Below are positions 32,048 to 39,417 of a stretch of 64,000 bases of DNA, piece by piece; the first letter of the stretch is position 1; every line of letters starts with the position of its first letter. The stretch lies in contig OZ241844.1 of the NCBI GenBank assembly GCA_965202735.1, forward strand, positions 3,720,001 through 3,784,000. The letters are read 5' to 3'. Under the pieces are notes generated by a model. That model was not told where the DNA came from, did not search any database, and was given only the letters and a program-made list of their open reading frames with translations. The DNA comes from HK1 sp965202735 (GTDB lineage Bacteria > Pseudomonadota > Gammaproteobacteria > HK1). The position numbers and the translations under genes are program-made.

Positions 32048-32093
32048 TTCCCCTCGACAGCCTCGCCGACAGCTCTACCGACAGCTCCGCCGG

Positions 32094-32185
32094 ACGGCCG
32101 GCGGGACCAATCGAAGGTCGCGATCACTGGCCGTCCCCGCGGACGGCCGCACGGTGGCCGGCGGCCTTTCGGCATCGGAAGCCCC
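32094..32185. repeat. Dispersed repeat family II copy
   Basis: Contains GGGACCAATCGAAGGTCGCG, GGCCGTCC, GCACGGTGGCCGGCGGCC and TTTCGGCATCGGAAG, with palindromic stretches. It lies between aroE and ubiK, which are divergent. Confidence 0.6.
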
Positions 32186-32298
32186 GGCCGGGTGCGGGAC
32201 GGGCCGCCCGTCACGACCTCCGGATGGCCCCGGCGCATCCGGCGCATCCGGCGCATCCCGGGTCGGGACACGCCGGCGCAATCGAGGAAATGACGGAC

Positions 32299-32565
32299 AT
32301 GATCGATCCGCGAAGATTCGATGACCTCGCCCGCCGCATCCAGGCGAGCCTGCCGCCGGGGCTCGACGAGGTCCGCGAGGACGTGACCCGCAACATCCGG
32401 GCGGTCATCGCGGCCGGGATCGCCCGGATGGACCTGGTGGAGCGGGAGGAGTTCGACGTGCAGAGCGCGGTGCTCGCCCGCACCCGCGAGAAGCTGGAGG
32501 CGCTGGAGCTCCGGGTCCGGGCGCTCGAGGAGCGAGCCGCGGCATCGGAGCCCGGCCTCGAATAG
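32299..32565 (+). CDS. ubiK: Ubiquinone biosynthesis accessory factor UbiK (YqiC/BMFP family)
   Basis: An 88-residue protein of the BMFP/UbiK family, a trimer-forming coiled coil that works with UbiJ in aerobic ubiquinone synthesis and binds membranes. MIDPRRFDDLARRIQASLP, then a basic/amphipathic segment, then REEFDVQSAVLARTREKLEA and LELRVRALEERAA (coiled coil) match the family along the whole length. Start chosen at the second ATG (32299): GAGGA at 32284-32288 spaces well to it and too closely to the ATG at 32290. The stop is followed almost at once by four 48-bp repeats. Confidence 0.85.
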   Translation: MIDPRRFDDLARRIQASLPPGLDEVREDVTRNIRAVIAAGIARMDLVEREEFDVQSAVLARTREKLEALELRVRALEERAAASEPGLE

Positions 32566-32572
32566 GGAGCGC

Positions 32573-32764
32573 GGAGCGCAGCGGCGGGAGCATTCGACGC
32601 CCGCCGTCCGGCGTGCGCGCGGAACGCAGCGGCGGGAGCATTCGACACCCGCCGTTCGGGGTGCGTGCGGAACGCAGCGGCGGGAGTATTCGACACCCGC
32701 CGTTCGGGGTGCGCACGGAACGCAGCGGCGGAAGTATTCGACGCCCGCCGTCCGGCGTGCGCGC
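32573..32764 (+). repeat. Four 48-bp tandem repeats after ubiK
   Basis: Each unit contains GCAGCGGCGGGAG, TATTCGAC or CATTCGAC, and CCCGCCG, so it can fold into a GGCGGG/CCCGCC hairpin. The units begin 7 bp after the ubiK stop. There are no spacers, so it is not a CRISPR array. 32765-33017 shows no gene. Confidence 0.9.
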
Positions 32765-33017
32765 CGTGCCGGGGCGGCCTCCGGCACGGCAGCGCGGGCA
32801 TCTCCGGTGATCGAAGGCGTCCCGCCCGCGCGCGCCAGTCAACCGGACACGCCGGGGACAGCGATCGAAACATCGCCCGCGCCGCAGGCGCACCCGGAAC
32901 CCGCCCGACGCCGCATGTCGGGCGCGCTCCCGGCCGATACGACGCGGGCCCCGCGCCCCTGTCGCGGCGCACTCCCGTCGCGCATGCTCGCACTCATCGT
33001 CGAACGGGGAGCCGCGG

Positions 33018-34526
33018 ATGTCGCTCGCCACCGTCCTGAGCCGCGCCAGCGTCGGCATCGAGGCGCCGCCGATACAGGTCGAAGTCCACATCACCGGCGG
33101 GCTGCCGAAGTTCGCGATCGTCGGCCTTCCGGAGGCCACCGTGCGCGAGAGCAAGGACCGCGTGCGCAGCGCGATCATCAACTCCCGGTTCGAGTTCCCC
33201 CGGCGGCGCATCACCGTCGGCCTCGCACCAGCCGAGCTCCCCAAGGACGGAAGCCGGTACGACCTCCCCATCGCGGCCGGGATCCTGGCCGCAACCGGAC
33301 AGCTCTCCCACGAGCGGCTCCACGAACACGAGCTGATCGGCGAGCTTGCGCTCGACGGCAGGCTTCGGCGCACCGGCGGCTCGCTTCCCGCGGCGCTGCG
33401 GGTGCGCGACGCGGGCCAGATTCTCGTGATCCCGGCCGACGACGCGCACGAAGCCGAGCTCGCGGCCGGCGCCCGCCTGTTTCCGGCGCGCCATCTGGGG
33501 GAGGTGCACGCGCAGCTCATGGGCGACGCCTCCCCGCGGCCGACCGTGGCCGTGCCCCGGGCCGGGTCCCCCGCGGTCGAGGACCTGCGCGACGTGCGGC
33601 GCCAGTACGCGGCTCGGCGCGCGCTGGAGCTGGCCGCGGCCGGCAGCCACAACCTGCTGATGCTCGGTCCCCCGGGCACCGGCAAGACCATGCTCGCGAC
33701 CCGGCTTCCCGGGATCCTCCCGCCGATGACCGAGGGGGAGTCGCTGGAGTCGGCGATGGTGCGGTCGGTGAGCGCGCTCGGCTTCGACCCCGCCGACTGG
33801 AGAGTGCGGCCATTCAGGTCGCCGCACCATTCGGCGTCTCCGGCCGCGATCGTCGGCGGCGGCGCGATGCCAAGGCCCGGGGAGATCTCCCTCGCGCACC
33901 ACGGAGTGCTGTTCCTGGACGAGCTCCCGGAGTTCTCGCGGATGGTGCTCGAGACGCTGCGCGAGCCGCTCGAGTCGGGGTCCGTCACCATCTCGCGGGC
34001 CAGCCGCCAGGCGAGCTTCCCCGCCCGGTTCCAGCTCGTCGCCGCGATGAACCCGTGTCCGTGCGGCACCCTCGGAGACCCGGCCGGGACCTGCCGCTGC
34101 ACCGAGGAGCAGGTCCTGCGCTACCGCTCCCGGGTCTCGGGACCGCTGCTGGACCGCATCGACCTGCACGTCGAGGTGCCCCGCCTGCGCGACGACGACG
34201 AGTCCGCGAGTCCCGAACCGTCGGCGACGGTGCGCGAGCGGGTCGCCCGGGCCCGGGCGATGCAGGTCGAGCGGGCGGGAAAGCCGAACCAGGGACTCGC
34301 CGTGAGCGAGATCCGGGAGCACTGCACGCCGGTCCCGGGCGGCCGCAAGCTGCTTGCCCGCGCGATGGAGAAGCTGCACCTCTCGGCCCGGGCGCGCGAC
34401 CGCGTGCTCAGGGTGGCGCGCACCATCGCGGACCTCGCGCAGTCGGACCGGATCGAGGACGAGCACGTGGCGGAGGCGATCGGCTTCCGGACCCTGGACC
34501 GGGGCACGGGACGGGGACCCGCATGA
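33018..34526 (+). CDS. comM: ComM/YifB-family AAA+ ATPase (Mg-chelatase-like)
   Basis: A 502-residue hexameric helicase-like protein that promotes branch migration of incoming DNA during natural transformation (shown for ComM in Vibrio). An N-terminal Lon-like/ChlI domain (ASVGIEAPPIQVEVHITGGL) is followed by LGPPGTGKTMLATRL (Walker A, about residue 217), LFLDELPEF (Walker B), a zinc-binding NPCPCG...CRCT segment and a C-terminal lid (RARDRVLRVARTIADL). All motifs are present and the length is standard. The ATG at 33018 starts the conserved MSLA. It stands alone between repeats. It may imply competence for transformation, but no other com gene is in view. Confidence 0.93.
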   Translation: MSLATVLSRASVGIEAPPIQVEVHITGGLPKFAIVGLPEATVRESKDRVRSAIINSRFEFPRRRITVGLAPAELPKDGSRYDLPIAAGILAATGQLSHERLHEHELIGELALDGRLRRTGGSLPAALRVRDAGQILVIPADDAHEAELAAGARLFPARHLGEVHAQLMGDASPRPTVAVPRAGSPAVEDLRDVRRQYAARRALELAAAGSHNLLMLGPPGTGKTMLATRLPGILPPMTEGESLESAMVRSVSALGFDPADWRVRPFRSPHHSASPAAIVGGGAMPRPGEISLAHHGVLFLDELPEFSRMVLETLREPLESGSVTISRASRQASFPARFQLVAAMNPCPCGTLGDPAGTCRCTEEQVLRYRSRVSGPLLDRIDLHVEVPRLRDDDESASPEPSATVRERVARARAMQVERAGKPNQGLAVSEIREHCTPVPGGRKLLARAMEKLHLSARARDRVLRVARTIADLAQSDRIEDEHVAEAIGFRTLDRGTGRGPA

Positions 34527-34547
34527 CGGGGCTGCATGGGCACAGCA

Positions 34548-34659
34548 ATTCCCGCCAGCGCCCGGAAGAGGCCGGACCGTGGTGGATTCTGGAGTGATTT
34601 CGACCTTCAGGGTGTCGAATCGAGGGCATTTCAGGGGTCTGTTCCCGCCTGGCGGGAAT
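34548..34659 (+). repeat. MITE-like repeat family I, copy 5
   Basis: 112 bp from ATTCCCGCCAGCGCCC to CTGGCGGGAAT with CGACCTTCAGGGTGTCGAAT inside. The best-preserved copy. It fills most of the comM-apaG gap. Confidence 0.85.
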
Positions 34660-34779
34660 GGCTGGCATGGGCACACCCGGGTACCGGCAGGGCCCGGCAA
34701 TGGGGGATAATTTCCGCGCGGCGCGACATCGAAGCGCCGGGACGCACAAGTGACCGGTCGCCGCGCGCCAGGAAAGCGA

Positions 34780-35166
34780 ATGCAGACTACCGACGCTGAT
34801 TACCGCATTCGGGTCGACGTGAAGAGCACCTACGTCTCCGAGCACTCGTCCCCGGACGAAGGACGGTACGTCTTCGCGTACACGGTGACGATCCGCAACG
34901 TCGGCAAGGTTGCCGCGCAGCTCCGGACCCGCCACTGGATCATCACCGACGCCAACGCACGGGTGCAGGAGGTGCGCGGGGACGGCGTGGTCGGAGAGCA
35001 GCCGCATCTCGCCCCGGGCGAGGCTTTCCGGTACACGAGCGCCGCAATCATCGAGACCCCGGTCGGGAGCATGTACGGCAGCTACCAGATGGTGGCGGAC
35101 GACGGGCACCGCTTCGACGCGCCGATCCCCGCCTTCAGCCTGTCCGTGCCGAACGTCGTGCACTGA
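34780..35166 (+). CDS. apaG: ApaG domain protein
   Basis: A 128-residue fibronectin-type-III-like beta-sandwich protein found next to apaH and rsmA in Gammaproteobacteria; its exact biochemical role is unsettled. RIRVDVKSTYVSEHSSPDE, then YVFAYTVTIRN, LRTRHWIITDANARVQEVRG and the pyrophosphate-binding-like GVVGEQPHLAPGE cover the full family length. Start at ATG 34780 with AGGA about 8 nt upstream. The usual rsmA-apaG adjacency is broken here by 6 kb of other genes and repeats. Confidence 0.93.
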   Translation: MQTTDADYRIRVDVKSTYVSEHSSPDEGRYVFAYTVTIRNVGKVAAQLRTRHWIITDANARVQEVRGDGVVGEQPHLAPGEAFRYTSAAIIETPVGSMYGSYQMVADDGHRFDAPIPAFSLSVPNVVH

Positions 35167-35212
35167 TGCCGGCGTGAGGCCGCAGCTTCCGTTCGTCGAC
35201 ATCCGGGGGGTC

Positions 35213-35340
35213 CGGCGAGAGCGGCTCTCGCGGCGAGCCGAGAACGGCCGGGAGGCTGCGCGCCGGATGCCGCGGATTCCCGGCAGCGGACGAGAGCGGC
35301 TCTCGCGGCGAGCCGAGCGCGGCCGGAAGGCATCGCGCCG
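35213..35340. repeat. Tandem repeat between apaG and apaH, unit about 73 bp
   Basis: GAGAGCGGCTCTCGCGGCGA followed by GCCGAG and CGGCCGG occurs at about 35217 and again at about 35290. Each copy contains the palindrome GAGAGC...GCTCTC. Confidence 0.85.
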
Positions 35341-35372
35341 CGTAGCCCGCTTCCTTCAGGACTGACCCCGGA

Positions 35373-36215
35373 ATGCCCACCTACGCGATCGGCGACATCC
35401 AGGGTTGCTACCGCGCGCTGCGGTCGCTGCTGCGCGAGTGCGGGTTCGACACCCGGAACGACACGCTCTGGTTCGTGGGGGACCTCGTCAACCGGGGGCC
35501 GGCCTCGCTCGACGTGCTGCGGTTCGTCGCCGACCTCGGCGACCGGGCCCGCACCGTGCTCGGCAACCACGACCTGCATCTGGTCGCGAGCGCCCGCGGA
35601 GCTCGGCGGCTGCGGGCCGGGGACACCTTCCGGGACGTGCTCGACGCCGCGGACGGCGAAGCGCTCGTCGACTGGCTGCGCGAACGGCCGGTGATCCATC
35701 GCGACCCCGGACGCGGGTTCGTCATGGTGCACGCGGGCATCGCCCCGGCGTGGACCATCGACGACGCGGTCGTCCACGGGGACGCGCTGTCGCAGGCGCT
35801 GCGTGGGCCGGACCATCCGCGGCTGCTCGCCGGCATGTACGGCAACGAGCCCGATCGGTGGCGGAGCTCGCTGACCGGGCTCGACCGGCTGCGCTTCATC
35901 ACCAACGCCTTCACCCGGATGCGCTACTGCCGCCGCGATGGCCGGCTCGACTTCTCCGACACCCGTCCGCTCGGCGCCCAGGCCCCGTCGCTCGTGCCCT
36001 GGTTCACGCTGCGCGACGCCGGCGCCGACCGCACCCGGATCGTGTTCGGCCACTGGGCGACTCTTCAGCTCCACGCCGCTCTCCCCCGGGACCTGCACGT
36101 GCGCCACGTCGACACCGGGTGCGTGTGGGGCGGCCCGCTCACCGCGCTGTGCCTCGAAGACGACCGGACGTTCAGCGTCGGCTGCGGCAGCGGCCTCGGG
36201 CCGCCTCACCGGTGA
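35373..36215 (+). CDS. apaH: Symmetrical diadenosine tetraphosphatase
   Basis: A 280-residue metallophosphatase that splits Ap4A into two ADP and can also remove NpnN RNA caps. The calcineurin-type metal sites are GDIQGCYRAL, FVGDLVNRGP, VLGNHDLHL, MVHAGIAPAW and FGHWATLQ, all in order. The length is typical. Start at ATG 35373. The stop lies in a sequence that is duplicated 70 bp downstream together with the folA start. Confidence 0.95.
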   Translation: MPTYAIGDIQGCYRALRSLLRECGFDTRNDTLWFVGDLVNRGPASLDVLRFVADLGDRARTVLGNHDLHLVASARGARRLRAGDTFRDVLDAADGEALVDWLRERPVIHRDPGRGFVMVHAGIAPAWTIDDAVVHGDALSQALRGPDHPRLLAGMYGNEPDRWRSSLTGLDRLRFITNAFTRMRYCRRDGRLDFSDTRPLGAQAPSLVPWFTLRDAGADRTRIVFGHWATLQLHAALPRDLHVRHVDTGCVWGGPLTALCLEDDRTFSVGCGSGLGPPHR

Positions 36216-36313
36216 CCGGCTCGAGCATCGGAGCGCTCCCTGGCGTCTTCCGTATGTGAGAATCCGCGGACTCGCCTCACCGGTGACCGGCTCGAGCATC
36301 GATGAGCGCTCCC
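36206..36313 (+). repeat. Tandem duplication spanning apaH stop and folA start
   Basis: CCTCACCGGTGACCGGCTCG plus AGCATCG...GAGCGCTCCCT occurs at 36206-36241 and again at about 36275-36313. Only the second copy has the ATG (ATCGATGAGC versus ATCGGAGC) that starts folA. Confidence 0.9.
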
Positions 36314-36883
36314 TCGATCACGATCGTTGCGGCGATGGCCGAGAACCGCGTCATCGGGCGCGACGGCGGAATACCCTGGCGCCTTCCGGCCGATCTGGCC
36401 CGATTCCGCGCCTTGACGATGGGCAAGCCGGTCATCATGGGACGGCTCACGCACGAATCGATCGGAAGAGTCCTCGACGGACGGCACAACATCGTCCTCT
36501 CCCGCCAGCGCGGCTTCCGGACGCCGGGCGTCCCCGTGCGGGAGCTCACGGTGGTGCATTCGCTGGAGGAGGCGTTCGAGAAGGCGCGCGACGTGGTGTC
36601 GTCGAGCCACGTGGAGGAGATCGCGATCGTCGGCGGCGCGAGCGTCTACGAGCAGGCGCTGCCCGGCGCCGACCGCATCCATCTCACGGTGGTGCACGCA
36701 TCGGTCGACGGAGACGCCCGGTTTCCGGAGCTCGACCCCGGAGCGTGGCGGGAGGTCTCGCGCGCGAAACGCGCCGCCGACGCGCCCAATGGCTTCGACC
36801 TGAGCTTCATCGAGCTGGAGAGGCGGACCTTCGGGTCGGCCGGCGCACCGGAGGACGGTCCGCCGACAGCCCTCGCCGGGTAG
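36302..36883 (+). CDS. folA: Dihydrofolate reductase
   Basis: A 193-residue NADPH-dependent enzyme that makes tetrahydrofolate, replacing that oxidised by ThyA (encoded at 38443-39237). ITIVAAMAENRVIGRDGGIP, then WRLPADLARFRALTMGKPVI, covers the active site. The acidic residue is in the LPADL segment, GRLTHESIGR binds NADPH, and IAIVGGASVYEQALPGADR is the second cofactor motif. Residues after about 170 are an extra Gly/Pro-rich tail. The start is fixed by the duplication: only the second copy carries ATG. Confidence 0.95.
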   Translation: MSAPSITIVAAMAENRVIGRDGGIPWRLPADLARFRALTMGKPVIMGRLTHESIGRVLDGRHNIVLSRQRGFRTPGVPVRELTVVHSLEEAFEKARDVVSSSHVEEIAIVGGASVYEQALPGADRIHLTVVHASVDGDARFPELDPGAWREVSRAKRAADAPNGFDLSFIELERRTFGSAGAPEDGPPTALAG

Positions 36884-36924
36884 CGTCGGGTCGGAGACCC
36901 CCCCAATCGGGCCATCAGAACGGG

Positions 36925-37035
36925 TGCAGGTCCGATTCGCGAGATCCCTCGTTTCCAGTCCTGGCGGACCCCGGGACCGGAGACATCCTGCTCTCGTTCG
37001 CGAGGGCGGGACGCTCTGGCTCCCAGGGACGCCAC
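36925..37035 (+). repeat. Copy of the VRFAR-like segment of the composite repeat
   Basis: GCAGGTCCGATTCGCGAGAT and CCTCGTTTCCAGTCCTGGCG, then CCGGGACCGGAGAC, match in reverse the segments at about 29625-29725 and 57925-58035. 36884-37141 has no gene. Confidence 0.6.
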
Positions 37036-37141
37036 AAATCGGACGGATACCTCATCGAAATCCGGCCCTTGCAGTCCGTTCACGATCGTATATACATTTG
37101 CGCCCTGTTCTTGAGGATCCCGACCTGGAGAGCGATTGTCC

Positions 37142-37450
37142 ATGAGCTTGATCATCTCGCCCAACGTTCAGCGGAAGCTGACGACGAAACACGACGTCAC
37201 GAGGGACGAGGTCGAGCAGTGCTTCATGAACCACGACGGTCCGTATCTCACGGACGAACGCGAATCGCACGCAACCAATCCCCCAACCTTGTGGTTCATC
37301 GGGAAAACCGATGTCGGTCGTCAATTGAAGGTCGTGTTCGTTCCCGAACACGGCAACCTGTACCTTCGAACCGCATTCACACCGACCCGGAAGCAGGCCA
37401 GCGTGTATTTCGACGCCACCGCTCGACATTCTGCAGGAACAGATGAATAG
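37142..37450 (+). CDS. BrnT-like toxin-type small protein
   Basis: A 102-residue protein: MSLIISPNVQRKLTTKHDVT, then RDEVEQCFMNHDGPYL, WFIGKTDVGRQLKVVFVPEH and YLRTAFTPTRKQAS. This KH.VTRDEVE..F pattern followed by a two-strand VVFV...LRTAF core resembles BrnT/RelE-fold toxin families; it is often misannotated in genomes. It precedes a CopG/BrnA-like gene by 21 bp on the same strand, the usual toxin-first order of brnTA. In BrnTA the toxin cleaves RNA (known); the activity here is inferred. Start at ATG 37142. Confidence 0.6.
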   Translation: MSLIISPNVQRKLTTKHDVTRDEVEQCFMNHDGPYLTDERESHATNPPTLWFIGKTDVGRQLKVVFVPEHGNLYLRTAFTPTRKQASVYFDATARHSAGTDE

Positions 37451-37471
37451 GCCCACATACGGAGTCCTCCG

Positions 37472-37789
37472 ATGAGCAAGCACGGGGATGTCCCCACGCC
37501 GGACGAAGCGTGGGAGTCCGGCGAGCTGGGCGACGATCCAAAGTTCGCAAGGATCTTCGAAGGCGACATTCAGCCGCGGGTCGACGAGGCGCTCGCCATG
37601 CAGCCGATCTCCATCCGGCTGCCGAAATCGCTCGTCGAGACCTTCAAGCTGCTCGGCCAGGAGCACGGCCTGGGCTACCAGCCGCTGATGAGGCGTGTGC
37701 TCGTTCGCTTCGCCGAAGCCGAGATGAGGCGTGTGCTCGGCGAGCACGTTGCCGAACGAGCAACGGCGCGCGGTCGCGGACACGGATGA
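37472..37789 (+). CDS. CopG/BrnA-like antitoxin
   Basis: A 105-residue protein with PTPDEAWESGELGDDPKFAR at the N-terminus. A ribbon-helix-helix region follows (PISIRLPKSLVETFKLLGQE, then GYQPLMRRVLVRFAE), and a basic tail. BrnA-type antitoxins neutralise the toxin and repress the operon. GGAG lies about 8 nt upstream of the ATG. It forms a pair with the toxin-like gene 21 bp upstream. The RHH call is secure; the BrnA assignment is moderate. Confidence 0.7.
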   Translation: MSKHGDVPTPDEAWESGELGDDPKFARIFEGDIQPRVDEALAMQPISIRLPKSLVETFKLLGQEHGLGYQPLMRRVLVRFAEAEMRRVLGEHVAERATARGRGHG

Positions 37790-38392
37790 CGACGACCTGC
37801 CGCCACGGGCTGCTGTCGGCTGACGAGAGGCGGTCCGGTCACATCCGGCCCAGACGGCATCACGCTCGTCAGCGAGGGCTCGTCCAGCAGCGGGGATGAG
37901 GCCGGCGACTGGAACGAGTGGCGCTACGACCTGCCGGTCTCGGGGGAGGGCGACCGATCCCCGCCGGACGACGACGACGGGACGTCGCCCCTCGGCTCGA
38001 CAGGGCCGGGGCGCCGGGCTTCGCGGCTACGGTGGCTGCGCCCGCCGCGCGTGGACTGGCTCTTCGCCCGGGCCGCGCACGCCGCCAAGGCGGTGTGGGG
38101 CGCCCGTTCGGGCGAGGGGCGCGATGTCCTCGACCGGATCACCGGGTACTGGACCGACATGGTCGAGATCGACCGCCAGTTCGTCGGCGTGCGCGCAACG
38201 GCCCGCGTGGCGTGCAGCGAGTTCGCGCTGCCGACGCTGGCGCGCACGCTGTATTTCGGCTGCGAGCCCGGCCACGAGGCCGCGTGCGCCTCGGGGACGG
38301 TGCGCTGCGACTTCGCGCGCGCGGTCTCGTCACCCATACGCCGATGCGTTCGGCCGCCGCGTTCCGTCACACCGCGACCGGCGCTCTTGTGA
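37790..38392 (+). pseudogene. Hypothetical protein, paralogue of 28787-29296, start not found
   Basis: The frame is open from the stop at 37787 to 38392 without a convincing start codon. It reads GPDGITLVSEGSSSSGDEAG, WNEWRYDLPVS, a poly-Asp patch, then VDWLFARAAHAAKAVWGARS, DVLDRITGYWTDMVEIDRQF, CSEFALPTLARTLYFGCEPG and RCDFARAVSSPIRR. The middle matches the gene at 28787. A GTG at 38051 could start a shorter protein of 113 residues. The family is not recognised. Either the 5' end is lost or an unusual start is used. Confidence 0.5.
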
Positions 38393-38470
38393 CGCTCCGC
38401 GAGCACCACGCCCTTGCATCCCCGTTCGGCCGCCGCTTCCCGTCACACCGCAATCGGCGCTCTTATGACC
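38367..38470. repeat. Duplication of the thyA 3' end
   Basis: TCACACCGCGACCGGCGCTC (38367) repeats as TCACACCGCAATCGGCGCTC (38443), 76 bp apart, both preceded by CGGCCGCCG. The second copy contains the thyA stop codon; the first lies outside the gene. Confidence 0.85.
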
Positions 38471-39237
38471 GGGTGGTGCTCGTAGCCGACGAGCGTGAAG
38501 TCCTCGTAGGTGAAATCGAAGATCGACTCGACGTCCGGGTTGAGCTCCATGCGCGGAAGCGTGAAGGGCTCGCGCCCGAGCTGGGTGTCGGACTGCTCCA
38601 GGTGGTTGAGGTACAGGTGCGCGTCGCCCAGGGTGTGCACGAACTCGCCGGGCTCGAGTCCCGTCACCTGGGCCATCATCATCGTGAGCAGCGCGTAGGA
38701 CGCGATGTTGAACGGCAACCCGATGAAGACATCGGCGCTGCGCTGGTAGAGCTGGCACGAGAGCCTTCCCTCGGCGGCGTAGAGCTGGAACAGGAGGTGG
38801 CACGGCGGCAGGGCCATGCGGTCGAGCTCGCCGACGTTCCAGGCCGAGACGATGTGGCGCCGGGAGTCCGGGTCGCGGCGGATGCCGTCCACGACGCGCG
38901 CGATCTGGTCGACGGCGCCGCCGTGCGCGGTCGTCCAGCTCCGCCACTGCGCGCCGTAGACCGGGCCGAGCTCCCCCCGCTCGTCCGCCCATTCGTCCCA
39001 GATGGTCACGCCGTTGGCGTTGAGCCACGCGACGTTCGTCGAGCCCTTGAGAAACCACAGCAGCTCGTGAATGACCGAGCGCATGTGGATGGACTTCGTG
39101 GTCACCACCGGGAACCCCGCCCCGAGGTCGAACCGCATCTGGTAGCCGAAGACGCTCAGCGTGCCGGTACCGGTGCGATCGCCCTTGCGCGCCCCGTGCT
39201 CCCGGACATGGCGCATCAGGTCGAGGTACTGCTTCAC
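38443..39237 (-). CDS. thyA: Thymidylate synthase
   Basis: A 264-residue enzyme converting dUMP to dTMP with methylene-tetrahydrofolate. MKQYLDLMRHVREHG opens the protein and KGDRTGTGTLSVFGYQMRFD follows. ELLWFLKGSTNVAWL and WGPQW-like LGPVYGAQWR continue the family pattern. LPPCHLLFQLY carries the nucleophilic Cys, LSCQLYQRSADVFIGLPFNI binds dUMP, and DAHLYLNHLEQ is near the C-terminus, which ends APIAV. The length is the same as the E. coli enzyme. It is functionally paired with folA 1.6 kb away. Both ends have duplicated flanks. Confidence 0.97.
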   Translation of the reverse strand: MKQYLDLMRHVREHGARKGDRTGTGTLSVFGYQMRFDLGAGFPVVTTKSIHMRSVIHELLWFLKGSTNVAWLNANGVTIWDEWADERGELGPVYGAQWRSWTTAHGGAVDQIARVVDGIRRDPDSRRHIVSAWNVGELDRMALPPCHLLFQLYAAEGRLSCQLYQRSADVFIGLPFNIASYALLTMMMAQVTGLEPGEFVHTLGDAHLYLNHLEQSDTQLGREPFTLPRMELNPDVESIFDFTYEDFTLVGYEHHPVIRAPIAV

Positions 39238-39417
39238 CCGAGTCGCCCTCGGCCGCCCTCTACGCCCCCGCGCACCCGTCGAGGCGCATCAGGTCGAGAC
39301 CCGAGTCGCCCCACCCGCGGACCGTGACCGCGCATCACACGTCGAGGACAGGGGCACGGTAAAGTGCCCGTACTGCGGGTCGCCCTTCCTGCGGACCGCG
39401 ACCGCGCATCACACGAG
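39213..39417. repeat. Duplicated thyA 5' end and carbamoyltransferase 3' end in their spacer
   Basis: GCGCATCAGGTCGAG occurs inside thyA codons 5-9 (39213) and again upstream at 39287. GCGGACCGTGACCGCGCATC (about 39319) repeats as GCGGACCGCGACCGCGCATC (about 39395), the second running into the carbamoyltransferase stop at 39409. Confidence 0.8.

Noticed and set aside
32573..32764. CRISPR array candidate
   Set aside because: The four 48-bp units are contiguous with no unique spacers, and no cas genes are present in the window.
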